From contig CAVYNB010000028.1 of NCBI GenBank assembly GCA_963769745.1, positions 14,946 to 78,945 of the forward strand: a stretch of 64,000 bases of DNA, in the 5' to 3' direction. The first letter of the stretch is position 1, and the number at the start of each line of letters is the position of its first letter. The position numbers were made by a program, and so were the translations under genes. This document shows, one piece after another, positions 49,594 through 57,847 of the stretch. This stretch comes from JALORV01 sp963769745. GTDB taxonomy: Bacteria > Pseudomonadota > Gammaproteobacteria > Burkholderiales > Burkholderiaceae_F. The notes beneath the pieces are model-generated. The model saw nothing but the letters and a program-made list of their open reading frames with translations, ran no database searches and was not told the origin of the DNA.

Positions 49594-50202
49594 ATGCGCC
49601 ACTCGACTCAACCGCTCTACGTAGTTCGCAACACACCGGAAGTAAGCAACACCCCGACCGAAAGTTTCGGCCGTATCGCCCGGAGCACCGCATCGGCAAC
49701 TCCGGTGCTGCTGGCGCCGGCGAGCCGCAGCGCCAACGAATCCGATATCGCGTCGCGTGAGCTGAGCGATGCCCGTGCACGCCGCGCGCTGGCCGCCAGC
49801 GGCTTCGGCGACGCCGCATTCCAAAGCACTGACGAGGTACCCACGCAGGCGCGTCTCGACGCGCATCGAAGCGCGTCCGTCGATGCGCCGGTCGGCGAAA
49901 CACCCGCCGTGCCGTCCGCGATGCAACTCGAGGCCGCTGCACGCGCCGAGCGCTCGCGTCTGCTCGGAGATATCGCTGCACAGATCTGGCGTCCAGTCGC
50001 GCAGCGCCTGCGGAATTTGCTGAAGCAGGCACAGCAGCGCCGGGACGCGCGTGCCACGTATCTCGCGCTGCGCGGTCTCGATGCACGCACCTTGCATGAC
50101 ATCGGGCTCCATCGCAGCGAAATCATGTCCGTCGCTCTCGAACTCAGCGGCGCGTTTCAAGCCACCCGCGTGCAGTCCACGCGCACCTCGCACGGCCGAT
50201 AG
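49594..50202 (+). CDS. DUF1127-domain protein with long N-terminal extension
   Basis: The 202-residue protein ends with a DUF1127 element: RRDARATYLALRGLDARTLHDIGL, with the family core L..Lsd..L.DIGl and SEI. Typical DUF1127 proteins are 45-80 residues, so the 130-residue N-terminal part, low in hydrophobics and without known motifs, is unusual. Small DUF1127 proteins are RNA-binding or regulate phosphate and oxidative stress responses in alphaproteobacteria. It is the first gene of the block that follows the BTAD regulator, with about 200 bases between them. Confidence 0.75.
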   Translation: MRHSTQPLYVVRNTPEVSNTPTESFGRIARSTASATPVLLAPASRSANESDIASRELSDARARRALAASGFGDAAFQSTDEVPTQARLDAHRSASVDAPVGETPAVPSAMQLEAAARAERSRLLGDIAAQIWRPVAQRLRNLLKQAQQRRDARATYLALRGLDARTLHDIGLHRSEIMSVALELSGAFQATRVQSTRTSHGR

Positions 50203-50234
50203 GCGGCCGCGCACCACCACTAAGGAGAATCAAC

Positions 50235-51068
50235 ATGAGCGCTGTACTCGATCAACCGGCGTCCGCGCCGAACTTCACCGCCATCAAGCAGAAGCAGCAG
50301 GCCACCTGGGCCAGCGGTGACTACGCCGCCGTCGGCACCACGCTGCAGATCGTCGGCGAGTCACTTGCCGAGGCCGTCGACGTTCGCGCCGATGAACACG
50401 TCCTCGACGTGGCTGCTGGCAACGGCAACGCGACCCTGGCGGCCGCGCGCCGCTTTGCGCATGTGACGTCGACCGATTACGTTCCCGCGCTGCTCGACAA
50501 GGGCCGTGCGCGCGCACAAGCCGAAGGGCTCGCGGTGCGCTTCCAGGAAGCCGACGTCGAGGAACTGCCGTTCCCGGACGGCAGCTACGACGTCGTGCTC
50601 TCCACCTTCGGTGCGATGTTTGCGCCCGACCACGCCCGCACGGCGCGCGAAATGATGCGCGTGCTGCGCCCTGGCGGTCGCCTCGGCATGGCGAACTGGA
50701 CGCCCGAGAGTTTCATCGGCCGGCTGTTCAAGACGATCGGCGCACACGTGTCGCCGCCGGCCGGCGTGAAGCCGCCACCGCTGTGGGGCAACGAGGCCTA
50801 CCTCACCGAGCTGTTCGGCGCACTCGCTTCGCAGATCCGCTGCGAGCGGCGCTTCTTCAACTTCCGCTACCGCTCGGCCGCGCATTGGGTGCAGGTGTTC
50901 CGTGACACCTATGGCCCGACCCACAAGGCGTTCCTGGCGCTCAACGCGGAAGGGCAGCAGGCGCTCGAACGCGACCTGCTCGCGCTGCTCACGCAGATGA
51001 ACACCGCGGGCGCGACCTCGCTGGTGGTGCCGAGCGAGTACCTCGAAATCGTCATCACCAAACACTGA
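50235..51068 (+). CDS. Class I SAM-dependent methyltransferase
   Basis: The ATG has AAGGAG eight bases upstream. The 277-residue protein shows motif I VLDVAAGNGNATLAAARRF, an acidic loop ADVEELPFPDGSYDVVLSTF, and post-motif LRPGGRLGMANWTPESFIG, the standard methyltransferase-11 order. The YRSAAHWVQVFRDTYGPTHK region is like UbiE/COQ5 relatives and several secondary-metabolite methyltransferases. The substrate is unknown. It sits between the DUF1127 and DUF3455 genes, separated from each by only 10-32 bases, which indicates cotranscription. Confidence 0.87.
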   Translation: MSAVLDQPASAPNFTAIKQKQQATWASGDYAAVGTTLQIVGESLAEAVDVRADEHVLDVAAGNGNATLAAARRFAHVTSTDYVPALLDKGRARAQAEGLAVRFQEADVEELPFPDGSYDVVLSTFGAMFAPDHARTAREMMRVLRPGGRLGMANWTPESFIGRLFKTIGAHVSPPAGVKPPPLWGNEAYLTELFGALASQIRCERRFFNFRYRSAAHWVQVFRDTYGPTHKAFLALNAEGQQALERDLLALLTQMNTAGATSLVVPSEYLEIVITKH

Positions 51069-51078
51069 GGACGCCGCA

Positions 51079-51600
51079 ATGAAGCACTCCAATCCCATCG
51101 CCTTGTTTGCCGCGTTGCTCGCCACCGCCTGCGCCAGTCCGTTGACCGTCCAGATCCCGGACGCACTCAAGCCTGCAGCCAGCGAGACCCTGGCAATGAC
51201 GGTTGCCGCCAAGGGCGTGCAGATCTACGAATGCCGTGCCCGCAAGGACGGCACCGGCGTCGAATGGGCCTTCGTGGCACCTGACGCCGATCTGTTCGAT
51301 GCGAACGGCAGGCCGATCGGGCGGCACGGCGCAGGCCCGTACTGGCAAGCGCGCGACGGCAGCCGTGTCGTCGGCACGTTGCAGGCGCGTGCAGACGCAC
51401 CGGTCACCGGCGCCATTCCCTGGCTCCTGCTGGCGACGAAGTCGACCGGGCCGGACGGCACGTTCGGCAAGGTGACGAGCATCCAGCGCATCAACACCGT
51501 CGGCGGAATCGCTCCGTCGACACCGTGCACGCGCGAGACCACCGGCACCTCGGCTCGCATCGACTACACGGCTGACTACCGCCTTTTCGCTCCGCGCTAG
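51079..51600 (+). CDS. DUF3455 secreted protein
   Basis: The 173-residue protein begins with a hydrophobic stretch ending ATACASPLTVQ, most likely a lipoprotein signal (TACAS). The mature part shows VQIYECRARKDGTGVEWAFV, ADLFDANGRPIGRHGAGPYW and STGPDGTFGKVTSIQRINTV, the recognisable DUF3455 pattern with YxCR and WxFxxPxAxL elements. Members are often found in fungal secretomes and in Burkholderiales stress operons. No function is proven. It lies ten bases after the methyltransferase gene. Confidence 0.85.
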   Translation: MKHSNPIALFAALLATACASPLTVQIPDALKPAASETLAMTVAAKGVQIYECRARKDGTGVEWAFVAPDADLFDANGRPIGRHGAGPYWQARDGSRVVGTLQARADAPVTGAIPWLLLATKSTGPDGTFGKVTSIQRINTVGGIAPSTPCTRETTGTSARIDYTADYRLFAPR

Positions 51601-51665
51601 GCGCGGGGCGCCAGACCGAACCAACCCTCAACCCAACCCGATTCAGTTCACTCAAGAGAGACATC

Positions 51666-52886
51666 ATGAACCCCAACCGCATCGACCAACTCATCCCGGC
51701 CGCTCAGTCCGTCATCACGGCAGGCCTGCTCGCCGGCCTCGCATTCAACGCCCATGCCGACGTCGTCACCGACTGGAACATCAAGGCCAACGAGATCGTC
51801 GTCGAGTCCAAGCTCGGAACGCCGCCCGCCATCCGCGTGCTGGCTCTGGTGCAGACGGCAGTCAACGACGCCGTCCGCAGCAGCGCACCGCAACCTGGCA
51901 CGCAGCCCGCGTCCATCGACGCTGCCGTCGCGGCCGCCAACCGCGCTGTGCTTGTCAAGGTGTTGCCCAACCAGCAGACGATGATCGACACGGCCTACCA
52001 GGCCGCATTGGCTGCCATTCCGGAAGGCGGAGCCAAGGCCGCAGGCATCGCCGCTGGCGAGCGCGCCGCGGCCGCCGTCTTTGCGAAGCGCACCGGCGAT
52101 GTGATCGCTCCGGAAAGCTACCGGCCGCATACGACACCCGGCGCTTATGTGCCGACGGCGGCCGCCGCCGCGTCGCAGTGGACGCAACGCACGCCGTGGC
52201 TGTTGACGAGCCCGGCACAGGTCCGGCCCGGTGCGCCGCCGGCACTGACCAGCGTTGCCTGGTCGCGCGACTACAACGAGGTCAAGGAACTCGGTGCCAA
52301 GAGCAGCACGAAGCGCAGTGCCGAGCAGACCGAGATCGCCCGCTTCTGGGAGTACTCGCTGCCGCCGATTTACTACGGCGTGGTGCGCTCGGTGGCGACG
52401 CAGCCGGATCGCGACCTGGCGCGCAACGCGCGCATGTACGCCGCGATTGCGCAGGCAATGGATGACGCGATGATCGCCGTGTTCGACTCCAAGTATCACT
52501 ACAACTTCTGGCGTCCGTCCACCGCGATCCGCAACGGCGATATCGACGGCAACGACGCCACCGCGCGCGATGCGTCGTGGACGTCGCTGATCGACGCGCC
52601 GATGCACCCGGAGTATGCGAGCGCGCACGCCATCCTGGCGGGTGCGGTCGGCGCGGTGCTGAAGGCGGATGTCGGCAACAGCCGGATGCCGGTGCTGATG
52701 ACCACGAGCCCGACCGCCAAGGGCGTCACGCGCCGCTGGACGAATGTCGACGACTTCGTGCGTGAAGTCTCCGACTCCCGCATCTATGCCGGCATTCATT
52801 ACCGCACGTCGGTCGATGTCGGTGCCGCGATGGGCCAGAGCATCGGCGAGCTGGCCGCAAGCCGCGTGCTGATTCCAGCCGACTGA
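51666..52886 (+). CDS. Vanadium-dependent haloperoxidase-like (PAP2 superfamily) protein
   Basis: The 406-residue protein has a signal-like start (ITAGLLAGLAFNAHAD). Vanadate-site residues appear in the order known for haloperoxidases: Lys and Arg in SKYHYNFWRPSTAIRNGD, Ser and His in HPEYASAHAILAG, and Arg and His in SRIYAGIHYRTSVDVG. These hold the vanadate (or phosphate) group. The family oxidises halides with peroxide or acts as an acid phosphatase; substrate choice cannot be read from sequence. It is probably periplasmic. The upstream leader is C/A-rich. It belongs to the same-strand block with the methyltransferase and DUF3455 genes. Confidence 0.86.
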   Translation: MNPNRIDQLIPAAQSVITAGLLAGLAFNAHADVVTDWNIKANEIVVESKLGTPPAIRVLALVQTAVNDAVRSSAPQPGTQPASIDAAVAAANRAVLVKVLPNQQTMIDTAYQAALAAIPEGGAKAAGIAAGERAAAAVFAKRTGDVIAPESYRPHTTPGAYVPTAAAAASQWTQRTPWLLTSPAQVRPGAPPALTSVAWSRDYNEVKELGAKSSTKRSAEQTEIARFWEYSLPPIYYGVVRSVATQPDRDLARNARMYAAIAQAMDDAMIAVFDSKYHYNFWRPSTAIRNGDIDGNDATARDASWTSLIDAPMHPEYASAHAILAGAVGAVLKADVGNSRMPVLMTTSPTAKGVTRRWTNVDDFVREVSDSRIYAGIHYRTSVDVGAAMGQSIGELAASRVLIPAD

Positions 52887-52982
52887 CCGACAGCAGCCGA
52901 GTGACGCGGGCTGCAGAACCGCCCGCGCAACTCGACTTCGACTCAACTCAATCAACTCACCTCAACTCACCACGGAGCAGCG

Positions 52983-53198
52983 ATGCGCCACACCGACCAC
53001 TTCCATCCGGCACTGCTCGTGCTGACGACCGCTTTGCTCGTGGGTGCCATGTTCGGCCCGCACGCAGAGCCGTCGGCGGCCCGCGGCGAAAGCCGCGCGG
53101 TGCCCGCGTCGCACGACGGCGCACCGCCGGGCCGTGTCATTCAAGAAATCGAATCACCTCATGCGTGTCGGGCGGGCCACGTCTGCCCGGCCGCCTGA
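52983..53198 (+). CDS. Small secreted protein of unknown function
   Basis: An ATG with GGAG six bases upstream opens a 71-residue frame. Its start, HPALLVLTTALLVGAMFG, is a hydrophobic signal or anchor segment. The rest is polar and carries two Cys (HACRAGHVCPAA), which could form a disulfide or bind a metal. No family is recognised. The leader just upstream contains several repeats of ctcaac. The position between the haloperoxidase and hydrolase genes suggests membership of the same operon. Confidence 0.5.
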   Translation: MRHTDHFHPALLVLTTALLVGAMFGPHAEPSAARGESRAVPASHDGAPPGRVIQEIESPHACRAGHVCPAA

Positions 53199-53228
53199 CG
53201 TGAACTCAACAGGAACGACGGAGTCATC

Positions 53229-54071
53229 ATGTCGAAGTTCAATTTCCAGCGAGCGACTGCACGGCCGCGGGTCGTTCTGCTGCACTCCAGCGCCAGCTCG
53301 TCGCGGCAATGGAGCCCGCTCATCGAGGCGCTGCAGCCGACGTTCGACACGCGTGCCGTCGACCTGCACGGTCACGGCGCGCAGCCCGCCTGGAGCGGCA
53401 ATCGCCCGCTGACCCTCGCCGACGAGGCGGCGCTGGTCGAGCCACTGCTGCATGCAGCGGGCGGCGTCCACCTCGTCGGTCATTCCTATGGCGGCGCGGT
53501 GGCGGTGAAGGTCGCGACGATGTTTCCGAAGCTCGTGCGCAGCCTCGCTGTCTTCGAGCCGGTCCTGTTTCGCGCGCTGGTCGATGACAACCCGCAGGCG
53601 GAGGCCATGCAGGAATTTGCAGGACTGACGGCGATGCTTGGACGGCACCTGGATGCTGGTGACGACCACTCGGCGGCGCAGATCTTCGTCAGCTACTGGG
53701 CCGGACGCGGCGCCTGGGGACACATGCCGGCCGACCGGCGCGGCGCCGTCGCGGCGCGGATGCGTGCGGTGCACCCGCAGTTCGACACGCTGATCCGCGA
53801 CGACTTCGATTTCGACCGGCTGCCCGACTGTCCGACGTTGTTCCTGACGGGTGCAGCGACCGTGGCGTCGACACGGCGCATCGGCGAGATCGCGCGGCGC
53901 CGGCGACCGCAGGCACGGCATCGGGTGCTCGACGGCATGGGCCATATGGGCCCGATCACGCATGCCGCGGCGGTCAACCGGGTCCTGGAACAGTTCCTGC
54001 GCGAATGCGAGGCGCCACGAGCGACGCCGTTGCTGTGGGGGTGGTCGGAGCTGGTTTCCGCGCCGGCTTGA
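53229..54071 (+). CDS. Alpha/beta hydrolase
   Basis: The 280-residue alpha/beta hydrolase fold shows the oxyanion-region VVLLHSSASSSRQWSPLIEA, nucleophile elbow GHSYGG, acid-residue strand DCPTLFLTGAATV and catalytic His in GMGHMGPITH. This is the standard triad order of esterases, lipases and C-C bond hydrolases. It is cytosolic, as no signal peptide is seen. The ribosome site GGAG lies 7-8 bases before the ATG. As the last plus-strand gene in the block, it is convergent with the phenylalanine operon. Confidence 0.87.
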   Translation: MSKFNFQRATARPRVVLLHSSASSSRQWSPLIEALQPTFDTRAVDLHGHGAQPAWSGNRPLTLADEAALVEPLLHAAGGVHLVGHSYGGAVAVKVATMFPKLVRSLAVFEPVLFRALVDDNPQAEAMQEFAGLTAMLGRHLDAGDDHSAAQIFVSYWAGRGAWGHMPADRRGAVAARMRAVHPQFDTLIRDDFDFDRLPDCPTLFLTGAATVASTRRIGEIARRRRPQARHRVLDGMGHMGPITHAAAVNRVLEQFLRECEAPRATPLLWGWSELVSAPA

Positions 54072-54134
54072 AAGGCGGCCCCTGTCGACCGCGGTGGCTG
54101 TCCGTCGGCCTCGGCGTGCACGATTGCGTCGTGG

Positions 54135-54674
54135 TCAGTGCTTGAACTCGCGTTCGTGCAGGAAGGCGGCGTGCTTCGGTGCGCGCTTGGTCTTCGACCA
54201 CTCTTCGAGCATGTCCCACTTGACCGCGTCGAGCTTGCGCAGCGTTTCGGCCTCGTCCGGGTCGGGGCAGGCCAGTTCGACGCGGTGGCCGTTGGGGTCG
54301 AAGAAATAGATCGAGTGGAACGCGCCGTGGTCGGTCACGCCGAGCACCTCGACGCCGTTGGCCTCCAGGTGCTCGCGATACTCGAGCAGCGTCGCGCGGT
54401 CCTTCACCTTGAACGCGATGTGCTGCACCCACTCGGGTGTGTTCGGGTCCCGTCCCATCGGCGGCTTGGTGGGAAGTTCGAAGAACGCGAGCACGTTGCC
54501 GGCGCCGGCATCCATGAAGACATGCATGTACGGATCGGGTTCCTTGGTCGACGGCACCTGGTCTTCGGCGATCGCGAGCACGAAGTCCATTTTCAGCATC
54601 TTCTGGTACCAGAGCACCGTTTCCTTGGCGTCGCGGCAGCGGTAGGCGACGTGGTGGATACGATCGATCTTCAT
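54135..54674 (-). CDS. VOC family protein (catechol-dioxygenase-like)
   Basis: The 179-residue protein is a two-module VOC protein with apparent metal ligands: His in RIHHVAYRCRD, His in WVQHIAFKVKD and Glu in GHRVELACPDP. The SIYFFDPNGHRVEL signature is that of extradiol-dioxygenase and glyoxalase relatives. It is the last gene of the hppD-phhB-phhA-SDR operon, 20 bases after the SDR gene in transcription order. A role in removing a reactive intermediate of aromatic amino acid breakdown is inference. Homologues are often annotated as glyoxalase. Confidence 0.85.
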   Translation of the reverse strand: MKIDRIHHVAYRCRDAKETVLWYQKMLKMDFVLAIAEDQVPSTKEPDPYMHVFMDAGAGNVLAFFELPTKPPMGRDPNTPEWVQHIAFKVKDRATLLEYREHLEANGVEVLGVTDHGAFHSIYFFDPNGHRVELACPDPDEAETLRKLDAVKWDMLEEWSKTKRAPKHAAFLHEREFKH

Positions 54675-54693
54675 GGTGTCTCCTTGAATCGGT

Positions 54694-55398
54694 TCAGCTC
54701 AGTCCGGTGACCGGGATCAGTGCGCCGTGGATCGCACGCGCATCGTCGCTGCACAGAAAGCCGATCACCGCCGCCAGCGACGCGGGCGCGACCCAGCGGT
54801 TTGGATCGGCATCCGGCATCGCCTGGCGGTTGGCGGGCGTGTCGATAATGCTTGGAAGCACGGCATTCACGTTGATGCCATCGTCGCGCAATTCGGCGGA
54901 CATCGATTCCGTCAGACGCATCAGCGCGCTCTTGGAAGCGATATAGGCGCCCATCTTCGCCGCGCCACGAAGCGCCGACATCGCGCCGACGTTGACGATG
55001 GCGCCGCGCCGCGCCCGCCGCATGACCGGCACCACCGCCGCCGCACTGTGCAGCATTGTGTTGACGTTCAGATCCAGCATGCGCTGCCAGGTCGACGCGG
55101 CGGACTCGTGCACCGCTGCGCCCATCGTGAAGCCGCCGGCCAGATGCACCGCGGCGGCGATGCCGCCGAAGCGGTTCGCCGCCTGTTCGACGGCGGCCGC
55201 CACCGCTGCGGGATCGAGCAAGTCGGTCGCCAGCGGCAGCGCCGTCGCGCCCGGCACGCTGTTCACGAGTGCCGCGAGTGCGTCTCCGTCGCGGTCGAGC
55301 AGTGCCAGCCCGGCGCCGCGGGCAGCGAAGTGCGCAACGACCGCATGGCCGAGTGCGCCCGCCGCGCCGGTGACGAGTACGCATCCTTCAGATGGCAT
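54694..55398 (-). CDS. SDR oxidoreductase, candidate dihydropteridine reductase
   Basis: The start is placed at the ATG (55398) that overlaps the end of phhA by 11 bases. The 234-residue SDR has VLVTGAAGALGHAVVAHF, AVHLAGGFTMGAA (N/HAGG form), AMSALRGAAKMGAYIASKSA with the YxxxK pair, and NAVLPSIIDTPANRQAMPDA. The DTPxNRxxMPxAD element closely resembles eukaryotic-type quinonoid dihydropteridine reductase, whose cofactor product is needed by phenylalanine hydroxylase. Position right after phhB-phhA supports pterin recycling. This is inference; several generic SDRs share similar endings. Confidence 0.85.
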   Translation of the reverse strand: MPSEGCVLVTGAAGALGHAVVAHFAARGAGLALLDRDGDALAALVNSVPGATALPLATDLLDPAAVAAAVEQAANRFGGIAAAVHLAGGFTMGAAVHESAASTWQRMLDLNVNTMLHSAAAVVPVMRRARRGAIVNVGAMSALRGAAKMGAYIASKSALMRLTESMSAELRDDGINVNAVLPSIIDTPANRQAMPDADPNRWVAPASLAAVIGFLCSDDARAIHGALIPVTGLS

Positions 55399-56284
55399 GT
55401 CTGGCTCCTGCACGGCGTGCGGCGTGATAGCGGCCGCTGCCATGCGTGATGATCCGATCCTCGGGCAGAAGCTGCGCCGGTTCGATTTCGTCCCGCCGCC
55501 GTACCCGTTCGTACACCGGAGCGAAGTCGATGTGCGCGAGGTCGAGCAGATCTTCGAGCCGATCCAGAACGAAGTAGCACTCCTGGAAGTCGTCGATGCG
55601 GTAGCGCGTGCGCATCACGCGATCCAGATCGAATCCGATGCGGTGCGGCGAATCGTCGTCCAGCGAGAACACGCTCTCGGTGCGCGAACTGGCGATGCCG
55701 GAGCCGTAAATGCGCAGGCCGTCGGACTGCCTGACCAGTCCGAACTCCACCGTGTACCAGTACACGCGCGCCAGCAGCGGCAACGTGCCCAGCCGCTGCG
55801 CGCGCAGGCCGCCTTCGCCATAGGCCTGGATGAAGTCCGCGATCACCGGGTTCATCAGCATCGGCGCATGGCCGAACACGTCGTGGAAGACGTCGGGCTC
55901 TTCGAGGTAATCGAGCTGATCGGCGCGACGGACGAACTGTCCCGACGGGAAGCGTCGATGCGCGAGGTGCTCGAAGAAGACCTCGTCGGGCACCAGCCCC
56001 GGCACAGCGACGATCTGCCAGCCGGTATGGCGGCCCAGCACCTCACTCAGTTGTTCGAAGTCCGGAATTCGATCCGACGCGATCGGCAGCGCCTGCATGC
56101 CGGCGACGAATTCGTTGCAGGCGCGGCCGCGCAGCAGCGCGGTCTGGCGCTCGTACAGCAGCTTCCACACCGCGTGCTCGCCCGCGGTGTAGTCGGCCCA
56201 GCGCTGTGGAATGGTCCAGTCCGCGCTGTGTGGGCGCCCGGCCTCGCCGGCCGCCAGTCCGTGCTTGTCGGCGGCAGCGTTCAT
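55388..56284 (-). CDS. phhA: Phenylalanine-4-hydroxylase
   Basis: The 298-residue enzyme starts at an ATG that overlaps the phhB stop (ATGA). The iron ligands appear as HDVFGHAP (two His) and Glu in YWYTVEFGL. Family stretches include WTIPQRWADYTAGEHAVWK, RRFPSGQFVRRADQLDYLEE, GSGIASSRTESVFSL and DDFQECYFVLDRLEDLL. It converts phenylalanine to tyrosine with tetrahydropterin and O2. Bacterial forms lack the eukaryotic regulatory ACT domain, as here. It sits between phhB and the SDR gene in a tightly overlapping operon. Confidence 0.94.
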   Translation of the reverse strand: MNAAADKHGLAAGEAGRPHSADWTIPQRWADYTAGEHAVWKLLYERQTALLRGRACNEFVAGMQALPIASDRIPDFEQLSEVLGRHTGWQIVAVPGLVPDEVFFEHLAHRRFPSGQFVRRADQLDYLEEPDVFHDVFGHAPMLMNPVIADFIQAYGEGGLRAQRLGTLPLLARVYWYTVEFGLVRQSDGLRIYGSGIASSRTESVFSLDDDSPHRIGFDLDRVMRTRYRIDDFQECYFVLDRLEDLLDLAHIDFAPVYERVRRRDEIEPAQLLPEDRIITHGSGRYHAARRAGARHAI

Positions 56285-56586
56285 GTCGCGGTCCCGGCCG
56301 CGGCGTCGGCCACGGCGGCGAGTGCGAAGTCGCGCTCGGTCAGTCCGCCGGCATCGTGCGTCGTCAGTCGGATTTCGACGCGGTTGTAGACGTTGCTCCA
56401 CTCCGGGTGATGGTCGGCGCGCTCGGCCGCGAGTGCGACTTGCGTCATGAACGCGAAGGCCTGCTGGAAATCGGCGAACTTGAACCGGCGCGTGATCGCC
56501 AGCCCGTCGTCGCTCAGTTGCCAGCCGGGCAGGGCGGCCAGACGCTCGCGCACCTGCTCCGTGTCGAGCCGGGGGGCCCTAGGCAT
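56281..56586 (-). CDS. phhB: 4a-hydroxytetrahydrobiopterin dehydratase (PhhB/DCoH-like)
   Basis: The 101-residue protein is a compact pterin carbinolamine dehydratase, with LAALPGWQLSDDGLAITRRF, FADFQQAFAFMTQVALAAER, ADHHPEWSNVYNRVEIRLTT and HDAGGLTERDFALA. The active-site HHPEW motif is complete. It dehydrates the 4a-carbinolamine formed by phenylalanine hydroxylase. Its start overlaps the hppD end by eight bases and its stop overlaps the phhA start, so translation is coupled on both sides. Confidence 0.94.
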   Translation of the reverse strand: MPRAPRLDTEQVRERLAALPGWQLSDDGLAITRRFKFADFQQAFAFMTQVALAAERADHHPEWSNVYNRVEIRLTTHDAGGLTERDFALAAVADAAAGTAT

Positions 56587-57673
56587 CGACGGTCAGCGCG
56601 CCACGGCGGATCTGGTCGCGCTCCAGGCTCTCGAACAGCGCCTTGAAGTTGCCTTCGCCGAAACCGTCGTCGCGCTTCCTCTGGATGAACTCGAAGAACA
56701 CCGGCCCGAGCAGCGTCTCGGAGAAGATCTGCAGCAGCAGCTTCTTCTCGCCGCCCTGGGTGGAGCCGTCGAGCAGGATGCCGCGCGCCTTCAGTTGCGC
56801 CACCGGTTCACCGTGACCCGGCAAACGCTCCTCCAGCATCTCGTAGTAGATGTCGTTCGGCGCGCTCATCAGCGGCACGCCGGCCATCTGCAGCGAATCG
56901 ACGCTGGCCATGAGGTCATCGGTCAGCAGCGCAATGTGCTGGATGCCTTCGCCGTTGAACTTCATCAGGAACTCTTCGATCTGCCCGGTGCCGCCCTTGC
57001 CCGACTCCTCGTTCAGCGGGATGCGGATCTTGCCGTCGGGCGCCGTCATCGCGCGGCTGGTGAGCCCGGTGTACTCGCCCTTGATGTCGAAGTAGCGGAT
57101 CTCGCGGAAGTTGAAGATGCGCTCATAAAAGCTGCCCCAGAACGCCATGCGCCCGCGATAAACGTTGTGCGTCATGTGATCGATGATGCTGAAGCCGTGC
57201 CCCTTCGGATGGCGATCCAGGGTTGATTGAAACTCGGGCAGGAACTCGAAGTCGATGTCGTAGATGCTCCTTCCATCCTCAAAACGGTCGATCAGGTACA
57301 GCGCCGCACCGCCGATGCCGCGGATCGCCGGGAGCCGCAACTCCATCGGCCCGGTCGGCACCTCGATCGGCTGCGCGCCGAGATCAAGCGCACGCGCGTA
57401 CGCCTTGTGCGAATCCTTTACCCGGAACGCGAGCGCGCAGGCGCTCGGCCCGTGCTCCGCTGCGAAGTAACCCGCCAGGCTGCGCGGTTCGCGGTTGACG
57501 ATGAAATTGATGTCGCCCTGCCGGTACAGCACCACGTCCTTGCTGCGATGGCGCGCGACCAGGCTGAAACCGAGCTTTTCGAACAGCGGCTCGATCACGT
57601 TCGGCGTGGGCGAGGCGAACTCGACGAACTCGAATCCCATCAGGCCCATGGGGTTGTCGAAGAGGTCAGGCAT
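56579..57673 (-). CDS. hppD: 4-hydroxyphenylpyruvate dioxygenase
   Basis: The 364-residue two-domain VOC enzyme starts MPDLFDNPMGLMGFEFVEFA. Iron ligands are seen as His in IIDHMTHNV, His in GIQHIALLTDD and Glu in VFFEFIQRK. Further landmarks are RYFDIKGEYTGLTSRAM and GKGGTGQIEEFL. It converts 4-hydroxyphenylpyruvate, the tyrosine transamination product, to homogentisate. It is the first gene of the operon hppD-phhB-phhA-SDR-VOC. The homogentisate dioxygenase branch (hmgA, fahA) is not in this window. Confidence 0.95.
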   Translation of the reverse strand: MPDLFDNPMGLMGFEFVEFASPTPNVIEPLFEKLGFSLVARHRSKDVVLYRQGDINFIVNREPRSLAGYFAAEHGPSACALAFRVKDSHKAYARALDLGAQPIEVPTGPMELRLPAIRGIGGAALYLIDRFEDGRSIYDIDFEFLPEFQSTLDRHPKGHGFSIIDHMTHNVYRGRMAFWGSFYERIFNFREIRYFDIKGEYTGLTSRAMTAPDGKIRIPLNEESGKGGTGQIEEFLMKFNGEGIQHIALLTDDLMASVDSLQMAGVPLMSAPNDIYYEMLEERLPGHGEPVAQLKARGILLDGSTQGGEKKLLLQIFSETLLGPVFFEFIQRKRDDGFGEGNFKALFESLERDQIRRGALTVDA

Positions 57674-57847
57674 GTTGACTCCGGAAATTGAGGTGCCGCC
57701 CGGTCAACCCGCCGCGGCGCATGCCAACACTATGCCGCAACGGCGAAGCGGGCGCGATAGCGGACGCTGCTTTGCGTCGGGGCGACTCCTGCATTGCTCT
57801 GCCTGCTCGTGCCCGGCGCATGAATGGCCACAGGGTAAATTCCACCC

